DNA of 64,000 nt from Smallanthus sonchifolius (taxonomy: Eukaryota; Streptophyta; Magnoliopsida; Asterales; Asteraceae): contig CM042018.1 of assembly GCA_023525975.1 (NCBI GenBank), forward strand, positions 71,183,001 to 71,247,000, written 5' to 3'. A program made the position numbers and the translations under genes. The notes under the pieces were generated by a model. The model saw only the letters and a list, made by a program, of their open reading frames with translations, did no database searches and was not told the DNA's origin. Positions 56,386 to 64,000 of this stretch are shown here, piece after piece (position 1 is the stretch's first letter; each line of letters starts with the position of its first letter).

Positions 56386-58061
56386 TGGATAAAGTGAATG
56401 ATCATGCCTCATGTATATAGTGGACAATTAATTGCAAAAAATGTAAACAATATAGTTTCGTGTGTAATGTAAACACTCAAGTTTCATGTATAACATAAAT
56501 AATCTAGTATCATGTATGTTGTAAACAACTAAGTCTCGTGTATAATGTGAACAATCTAGTATCACGTATGTTGCAACATGTTTTGTGTACAATGTGATCA
56601 ATCAAGTTTCGTGTATAATGTAAACATTTTAGTTTCACGTATATTGTGAACGTTCATATATAAATAATTGAATTGCATGAGTAATGTAAACTATCGAATT
56701 TTGTAGGTGATTGAGTTTTGTGGACAAGCGTGTTACTTGGCGTTCATCTATAATATAGGTAGTTGGGTTTTAAATTTTTAAATTTTTGTTGAGGTTTATA
56801 TGGATGGTTAACGCTTACGCGGAATGATTTATCTCGTTGGAGTACCTAGTAAGCTCATACATTTCCGAAGGTGAAAGAGAATGAGAAAGTTTTGTAGGTA
56901 TTTAGAGTAATGTGTTCATGAATAACTGATTTGTGTTTTTTATTTATAAATAAACAAGTAATTGAAATTTACTCTTTATTTGTATATTAATAAATAAGTG
57001 AAAATAAGATTTTAATGAATAGATGATTGGATAAATTGATAAAAAGGTTTTTATTTTCTTTAATTATCATAAAGAAAGAAGTGTTGCAAGATAAAGTAAT
57101 AGTCAAATCATTTAGTAGTCTGCCCATGATTTTAAAAGTAATTAGTTTAATAAAATAAAAGATCGTAGTGAAATAATTAATTATTAGTTAAGTTGATAAG
57201 ATTTTGTAAATGTTTTTGTAAAACAAATCGTATTAAGTTTCTTTAGAAGGTGAAAAGGTTTATAGATAATTTGTATTCTATATAGTTGTTTTTTTGTAAA
57301 CAAAGGGTTTGATAAATGTTGTGTTTGAACGAGATAACGATGTTAATAAAACAGTTAGTTTACAAATAAGGTTTAGTTATGTGTACTAAATTGCAATAAA
57401 TAAAATAATGGTGTTTAGATGTACACATTTGGTATCATAACCAAATGGGTACTTTGACAAATCAAAGTGATTCAAATTCTTATACTTTCAAGAAGGCATG
57501 CTTTTGCCTATAGGTGAATACTCACTTTGGGAATTCCCAGGAAAATATACGGATCCTTTGATTGATTTGGATTTATATGAAATGCTTTCCTAGACAGAAG
57601 ACCCAAAGTACAGGCATTCACCCTTCCAGATTGCACATGTTCTTTACTAATTTTCAGAACTCAAAATTTTGACGGGATTTTAAAATTTTAATAAGCATTA
57701 GGCCTAAGAGTTTGAATTTTTCACAAGAGATGATGACATAATTCTCAGTGTGTAAGGGTGAAGGTGTATGAAGACTTAGATATGAATAAATGTATGGTAA
57801 AACTTAGGATATCATTTAGTGGAATCAAATTAGTAGTATGTAATCAAACAGTGTGGCAAATAAAGTGTTACTTGAGTAGCAGTTTTTATAAACATGTAAG
57901 TTATCAAGTAATGTAGTACATAAAATAACATGTATTGTATCATGCAATGTAATACCTAGGATGACATGTAGGAAAATCACACAAGAGTGTCCTAAGGTTA
58001 TAGAATAGGTCATTGATTTCTAATAACCTAATTCCCTATAACCATGGCTTTGATACCAATC

Positions 58062-60782
58062 TGTCACACCCCAACCGACGGCGGAATACGTCGGGGCGGA
58101 CGTGTAGACTGTTCATAAGCACGTGATCCACTAAATTTAATATTAATTATTAAATCAAGATTTCATTACATAAGTTCAATAAACAACCAAAATCAAGTAC
58201 ATCAACATGTTCAAATTCTTTGTTTACTAAGTCCAAATCCTATATGTTGTATCTTGCATATGATCTCATACCCTAGTACCTGAAACATAATGAAAACATG
58301 GTCAACTAAAAATAGTTGGTGAGAATACATAGATTTTGACACCATAAGTAATATCAAGAGTTTGTGTACAATTCATATGACACATGACAAATATGGCAAT
58401 TATGGAGAACCACTATAGCAAAACTGGGCGTACAATCAAACCTTGTGATTGAAGGGCATAACACTCAGTGTTATCCTAATGTTATGTCGGCAACAATCAC
58501 CCTACCTGGGTGGATTTGTCAGATGCAATAGATCTATCATTGTTATCGTTGGCTTGTACGGAGTTAATGATTGTACTTGCTGTAAATGTAGTTTAACTCA
58601 TAGTGTTCAAGCATAAGGCGCAAAAATACACACATGTACATGATGTTTGAATTGTATAAATTGCAAATAGTTTAAATGTAATCATGTTTCAACCTAAAAT
58701 GCAAAAATGTAAAATGAGGGGCTATGTAACTCACATTGATATTGTGATTCAAACTTGAACTGGATCGTGAGGACGAGTGATCCGGTTTAACAAAGCCCTA
58801 AATGAATAATTATACGTACTTAATATATAGAAATGCTTGAAGGAAAAAGAATGGAACAATTTAGGACTTTAGGATTTTAGAACGAACGGGCGAACGAAAG
58901 TATTAGAAATTCCAACTTTAATGATACTAAGTTAAATAGAGTGCTAATATATAAATGAAATAATGATTTATAAGTTTTATTTATAAAAGAAGTTTTAGGT
59001 GTCAATAATAATTATTAATTAAAAAATTAATATATCTTATTAAGACAATTAGGCTAAATAGTTATCATGATGAAAAATTATAATATAATAGTATTTATAC
59101 GGATATCATTAGAAATAAATTAATTAATTATGCGAAATGTAATATTATTATTTATGAAAATCAAATTACTAAAAGGGTCATGTTATTTGTTAAAGTATTA
59201 ATAATAAGACAATTATTAAAATTTATTTTATTAATTGCTAATAAAATCATATTATTAATAACCTATTATAGAGCGTGACGTTTTAAATGTTTAGTTTATA
59301 TAAATACATAACCCTTTAGTTTAGTGACGTTACAACCAAGATCATTTTATAGTTTTAAAGGTTATATAAAATAATAGGGTTTATGAAAATTCACTAACAT
59401 TAGTCACGTTTTTAAAATATATAAAGTGGTAACAAATAATACGTATTCACAATAATGATGCCCAAATTCTAACAAAACGTTTAATTATAACTAAACATAT
59501 ATGCGTATACATTTTATTTTAGATCAAATGAACATTGTATAAAACATCTAGAGATTTTAGAAAAAAAACGTTTTATGATTTATTTGTTTGAAACAAAAAA
59601 AATTAGATTATTAATAAAATAAAATAAGAAATGTGTTAGTGGGTCAAATGGGCTAAAACATCAAAAGACAAGGGAAAAAAAGGGAAAGAGGCGCAGGCGC
59701 CGGTTTAGAAACCGCGACATGGCCTTTATGCGCAGGGTGTTTTAACCACTAGACCACTGTCCCAGTTTTTTTAAATACATCAGAACCAAAATATGTAAAG
59801 TGAAATCTGTCTGCTTTTCTTCTTCGTTCTAAACCCAGCAGACGCAATCAAGGGGTCCAAAACCCTAAATCGAATACCAGCAGACTTGAATTCGTGGGTT
59901 TGAATGCCCATAACCGAAAATTTATTTTTTGATCTAAATGCACATGATTACTCCATTAAACCCGAATTGATTAGCTCTAAATGAATGTAATCGAATGGCA
60001 AGATGATTTAGGAAGGATTTAATCTCGTAATTTCAGTGATTTGAAGATTCCCACATCAATTTTGACTTTTTCAAGTAAAAATTTGTCCTTGGGTTAATGT
60101 CCAGGGTTCACACAACAAAGTCCAACTTTGAGGGGGTTCAACTGACTTTGAAAAGGTTCAGGACTTTAAAAAAGTGGGGGGGGGGGGGTCAAATGCAATA
60201 TTTTGATAAGATGACCATTTAAATTAGTTATAATGTTTACATTTAGTAAACTTATAAAATTTGGACCTATATATCATATTAAATATCATAAGTATCATCT
60301 TTTTATAAAAACTTGTTTATATATATATATATATATATATCTATATATATTTCTAGAATTGTTTTTTATAAAATTTATAAAAACCTAAACAATATTTGTT
60401 TAATTTTAAATATTTTGTAAAGGAATAATTTCCATTTTTATAAAATTATAATTTGTATAACTCATTTATTTTATAACATCATTTATATATATATATCTAC
60501 ATATATAATTATATATGAAAAAAAAAGTAATTACATGATATAAAATTCATAAGTTTTATTTTTTTTGATTTATTCATTAGAACGAAGTGTATATATAAAT
60601 ATGCATACATGTGCTAGATATAATAGAGAAATAATATGTTAGTACAAGGTTGAAAATTTGAATCGATACATGATAAAGATATTAATTAATGTGACATCTT
60701 GTGTTTGCACAAGTACGGGATTGAAATAGAAATGTCATTATTGTATAAAATAAAATAATACTAGAAAATCATGGATATTACA
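58062..60782 (-). repeat. 5' LTR of B (2721 bp)
   Basis: TGTCACACCCC to GGATATTACA on the plus strand. Its uninterrupted CACAATAATGATG at about 59449-59461 is the pre-insertion site of A. It includes a G run at 60177-60188 and an AT microsatellite near 60318-60345. Confidence 0.85.
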
Positions 60783-61524
60783 GTATCCCCAAGTTGAAGG
60801 AATTTCGTCCCGAAATTCCTTCAACTGTTGGCGGCCACAAAATCAGGAAAAGATGAGGGTTTGGATTATTTTTTTCAATGAGTTTTGACTGTCGGTTTGA
60901 GGAGTACAATTGATAACAAGATTCAGGTATGATACTCAAAGTCATGAATGATGATAGTGAGTTTTTTTAAGAGAATTAATGAGAAGACTGTCGAAGAATG
61001 TATTGGACTTCAAAGATGGAATGCAGCACTTGAATTGAGAACGATGAGTATTTGATGACCAAAACTTGTTTAGGATGTAGTATAATATGTTCAAAAATGT
61101 ATCACTGGGTAAAGATTTCACAGACATTGGTCAAGGTCAAAATAATATAAAACTTCACGTGACACGAACAACGCTACTTCTGAAAATATGACAGTAACAG
61201 TTATATTTAGAAAGTACCAGTGGCGTATCCACCATGCCCTTATCATATCGCGTTAGTTTTGTTACTATATATCACGATAGGTTTCATGTCATAACACACG
61301 ACATAATTTACTATGTTTCCCATGCGCTGATTTTTATAATTACGTGTACGCCCGTAATTACTCAATTCATCGCATGGTCCGTATAGATCATCACATTGTG
61401 TGTGGGTCAAGAGGGGACACAAGATCACTTAATTCCTAACTATTGGTTTCACACATGGGTTGCTAACAAATAACTATGTCCATAAAATTAGTCAATGAAT
61501 AAAAGAATAACAAGGTGGCACAAC
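60783..61524 (-). other. second B interior, truncated
   Basis: It repeats 55407-56145: polypurine tract, GAATTTCGTCCCGAAATTC palindrome, and the 61-codon ORF (61243-61428). It is cut after CAAGGTGGCACAAC by the K LTR; ACAAC is the likely duplication of K. Confidence 0.8.
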
Positions 61525-63264
61525 TGATGTGTTAGTACTTACACATCTTTTTGGCACAAAACTTCGCTCATTTAACGATCAATTCTTGGTTATATTCAAC
61601 GTTTAGACACATATTTGCTTCATTTCCAGTTTTGAACATTTTTGTGAAGCTTGGTGAACAAACAAGAAGATTCCCGGATAAAAAGTGAAGTTTTAGGGTT
61701 TCGGTGATGGAGGCATGGTCGTGCCAAGCTTACAAACCCTAGGCACGGTCGCGCCCACAACTTGCACGACCGCGCCAAGCCAAAATCCAATGCACAATCG
61801 TGCCTTGGCCCCCCACGGTCGCTTGTCACCTCGTGAGTCTGAACAGTCATACGTCCTTTATTAGTGGTACCCAATGGAAGCTCCAGATCGGTCAACCCTC
61901 TGTCACACGGTCGTTTCAAGGCCTATACACGACCGCGCCTTTGTACCAGGCACGGTCGTGCCTTCTCTCTTGCCACGGTCGTGCCTCCCTTTACTATTTA
62001 AACAGAACTTAAACTCGCATTCAGACACTCAGCAACCAGAGAGAAACCCTTGTTCCAGCCACATTTCAAGCTTCTTGGAGAGGATACAACATCAAGAGGA
62101 TCACCATACATCAACAACAACATCTAGGCTTGGAGGAGTAGTTTGATTCTTGTTTTCATATCATGTTTCTCACTAATTTTCCCTGCTTATTTGTATTTTT
62201 GGTGCTCATGATGAGCTAAAACTCTTGTTCACTTTGGTTTAGATGAATTTTAGATACATTTGACAACATTCATGGATTATTGGAAATTATTATGTTAATG
62301 TTATGACAACCGTATGATTATTCTTTGATGAATTTATATATTCGAGTATTTTGAGTTGTTTACAAGACTTGTATTTGTGTATGCCATATTATGTTGAAAA
62401 ACTTGTGGTTTATGCTTATATTTATGGGTTGGTGTATGCATTTATACTAGCTTATGGCATTTGACTAGAAATGGTGAATGAAGTCTTGTTTATTAATCAT
62501 TATATTTGTATGTGTATCCCTATGCTTATGTTTGGAAAGACAAAGTGTTTGTTATGATGTTTCACGCTTAGTTTTATGTTCATCTAGGAATTGTTGACAC
62601 ATTCTCCTAATTTATATAACCTTTATATGAACAATATATGTTGAAGAAATGCATATTTTTGTCTAATTTAATCAACTTGAGGTAGGTAGTGTGTTGTTCA
62701 TATTATCTTTCCAACTAGTTGTTCGATTAGTGTACCTTAATCGGGAGCTAGTTCAATCTTTATAAACATTGACATGATTGTTAAACATGTGAGCTTCATT
62801 GTATGACTTTAGGTGGTTGGTTTGTATAATTCATGCTAGTTTTCCGGATAGTCATTTGATTAGATATCTTTGACGAGAATTTAGTCAATTTATGTTTCGT
62901 GTATTTGTCATGCTTCTATGAGTGTATTAAATGTATTCTAGATGGATTCGAAACCGAAGTGATATTTTCTCCTTGATTGTTTGACTTGTGATTTTAGCTT
63001 AGTTTATATATTTGCATGCTAGTTAAGTAAAACAAACTCTTTAAAATATCTTTTTACCATCACTTGATTGAATCTTAGTTCCTGTCAATTATGGCATTCC
63101 ACCGTGTCCACGGATTGATATCCGGTTCTCACATTTACTATATTGCTATCCGACGGGTACACTGCCCGGTGTGTGTGTGATTAGTCTTTGGTGAAAACCC
63201 TTTTTAAAACAAATTGTGTAAAAATCTTTATTAAAATATATATATATATAGTTTACACACATCA
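61525..63264 (+). repeat. 5' LTR of K (1740 bp)
   Basis: Perfect terminal inverted repeats TGATGTG and CACATCA. The dyad array (61713-61986) is followed by CTATTTAAACAG at about 61996, a possible TATA. An AT microsatellite precedes the end. Confidence 0.9.
61713..61986 (+). promoter_or_regulatory. dyad array upstream of TATA-like site in K LTR
   Basis: Eight 14-bp units with wider spacing. GGCACG-GT-CGTGCC (61950-61963) is perfect; others are GGCATG-GT-CGTGCC, GGCACG-GT-CGCGCC, GCCACG-GT-CGTGCC and reverse-oriented GCACGACCGCGCC. Confidence 0.7.
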
Positions 63265-63271
63265 AGTTTTT

Positions 63272-63290
63272 TGGCGCCGTTGCCGAGGAT
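63272..63290 (+). other. primer binding site of K (tRNA-Asp type)
   Basis: TGGCGCCGTTGCCGAGGAT lies seven bases after the LTR; it is the standard Athila/Tat-style primer site with one change from the common form. Confidence 0.85.
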
Positions 63291-63683
63291 ACGGTTTTGC
63301 GAGAATGATTGGAATTAATTTTTAGTCATTTAGTATATATATTTTTGTGCATATCGTGTTTTCTTGTTGTTTATTTTGCAATTTTTTGTATAGATATTTT
63401 GCATTTTACTTGTTATTTTTTTTGCTTCATTTGTATATATATATACATTTTAGTTTTTATTCTATTTTATTTTTTTTTATTTTTTTTATTTTATATTTTT
63501 TTTTGTCTAACTTGTGTTTTCTTTGTTTTAGGTTCGCGTATTTAAATCTCAACTCCCATCGAGGAGGTTCCTGAGCCGTCTTCCGAGCCGGAGCGTGATC
63601 TTCATCGGAGATTGCTAGCCCGTTCCCGATTTGTGGCCCGGTTACTCAAGTTTGATGAGGTTGTTGTTGACGAGGTAGAGGAG

Positions 63684-64000
63684 ATGGCGAACGAGGATGC
63701 GGGTCGGACGCTTTCGGATTTTGGAAAACCGACACTTGAGGGTTTGGAGTCGAGCATCAATAGGCCGACAGTTGGAGCACATCAGTTCGAGATCAAATTC
63801 AGCATTATTCAGATGGTGCAGAGCATGTGTTTGTTCGGTGGCAAGGATCACGAGGATCCTAATACTCATTTGGCCGGTTTCTTAGAGATTTGCGCCACTT
63901 TCAAAATTAATGACGCTACCGACGATGCTATTCGGCTCCAGTTATTCCCATTTTCCTTACGGGATCGAGCCAAGGCTAGGTTACTGTCACTTCCCCCTAA
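63684..64000 (+). CDS. gag: K gag, N-terminal part, open to window end
   Basis: The frame is open from just after a TAA near 63546; the first ATG in it is at 63684 (MANEDAGR). Residues about 40-105 (FEIKFSIIQMVQSMCLFGG, DPNTHLAGFLEICATFKI, LFPFSLRDRAKARL) are the retrotransposon Gag domain typical of Athila. The ATG is preceded by in-frame codons (EEVPEPSSEPERD), so the true start may be upstream without an ATG. No break is seen in the 105 codons available. Confidence 0.8.
   Translation, partial: MANEDAGRTLSDFGKPTLEGLESSINRPTVGAHQFEIKFSIIQMVQSMCLFGGKDHEDPNTHLAGFLEICATFKINDATDDAIRLQLFPFSLRDRAKARLLSLPP

Larger units (their letters stand above)
55407..58061 (-). other. interior of B (noncoding)
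   Basis: In element sense it runs from the primer site ATTGGTATCAAAGCC (58046-58060) through the hairpin module (57530-57600) and AT-rich sequence to the polypurine tract next to 55406. The only conserved ORF-like part is the 61-codon frame at 55864-56049. No gag or pol domain is found in any frame. Confidence 0.75.
27684..61524 (-). mobile_element. non-autonomous LTR element B, tandem (three-LTR) form with nested insertions
   Basis: From right to left: part of a second interior (60783-61524), an LTR (58062-60782), a tRNA-Met-like primer site (58046-58058), an interior of about 2.65 kb (55407-58045), a polypurine tract, and an LTR in two pieces (53855-55406 and 27684-29055) split by element A. 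Interior sequence adjoins both sides of the 58062-60782 LTR, so this is a tandem, not a simple insertion. No gag or pol is found. The second interior is cut by K at 61525. Confidence 0.85.
61525..64000 (+). mobile_element. Athila/Tat-like gypsy element K, 5' end
   Basis: LTR (61525-63264), tRNA-Asp primer site (63272-63290), leader and the start of gag, continuing past the window. Primer type and gag motif point to the Athila/Tat side of Ty3/gypsy. Confidence 0.85.

Noticed and set aside
63309..63574. Two overlapping plus-strand ORFs rich in Phe, Ile and Tyr
   Set aside because: They translate T-rich leader sequence between the K primer site and gag; no gag similarity.
1..64000. Host protein-coding gene between elements
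   Set aside because: The stretches not assigned to elements are at most 86 bp (13393-13478) and carry no exon-like signal.

Overview
This window looks like a stretch of plant nuclear heterochromatin, built almost entirely of nested LTR retrotransposons. The chromodomain-bearing Tekay-type Ty3/gypsy polyproteins, the Ty1/copia gag-pol genes with zinc knuckles, the tRNA-Met and tRNA-Asp primer sites and the TRIM element all point to a flowering plant. The style of the gypsy and copia proteins suggests a eudicot, perhaps Asteraceae; that last step is inference. I found no host gene, rRNA gene or functional tRNA gene.

Layout. 1-4951: 5' half of a minus-strand copia element (copia-1) that runs off the left edge. 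It sits inside the 3' LTR of a minus-strand, decayed Tekay-like gypsy element (gypsy-1, 4952-12037). Gypsy-1 in turn lies just upstream of the polypurine tract and 3' LTR of an older plus-strand gypsy element (LTR-I, 12064-13392). 13479-15939: a tRNA-Asp-primed element (H), with a second H-type LTR fragment starting 38 bases into its gag. 15940-16647: a complete 708-bp TRIM. 16648-25946: the 3' end of a plus-strand copia element (G) with a broken extra ORF downstream of where pol would be, split by copia F (19418-24948), which has lost pol but has a perfect target duplication. 25947-27683: start of a plus-strand gypsy element (J). 27684-61524: a large family without pol (A/B). B is in minus orientation and has a three-LTR tandem structure. 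A (29056-53854, plus) is inserted in the 3' LTR of B with a perfect ATAAT duplication. A itself contains gypsy C (30521-38011, minus, intact 1522-residue gag-pol) and full-length copia D (39557-49296, minus, ACTTA duplication). 61525-64000: 5' end of a plus-strand Athila/Tat-like element (K).

How the parts work together. Gag forms the particle, protease cuts the polyprotein, reverse transcriptase and RNase H copy the RNA, and integrase inserts the cDNA. Most copies are dead through stops, frameshifts or deletion. Even the two best-preserved copies have lost catalytic aspartates: RNase H in C, reverse transcriptase and probably integrase in D.

The most unusual signal is shared by the LTRs of several unrelated copia and gypsy families. 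Each has an array of short GC-rich inverted repeats, usually ending 0-32 bases upstream of the TATA box. The two arms change together between copies and families so that dyad symmetry is kept. Copia F and gypsy C use the same dyad, and copia D and F repeat their own LTR variant in the 5' leader. A second unusual signal is tRNA-like A-box/B-box modules inside the A/B family LTRs.
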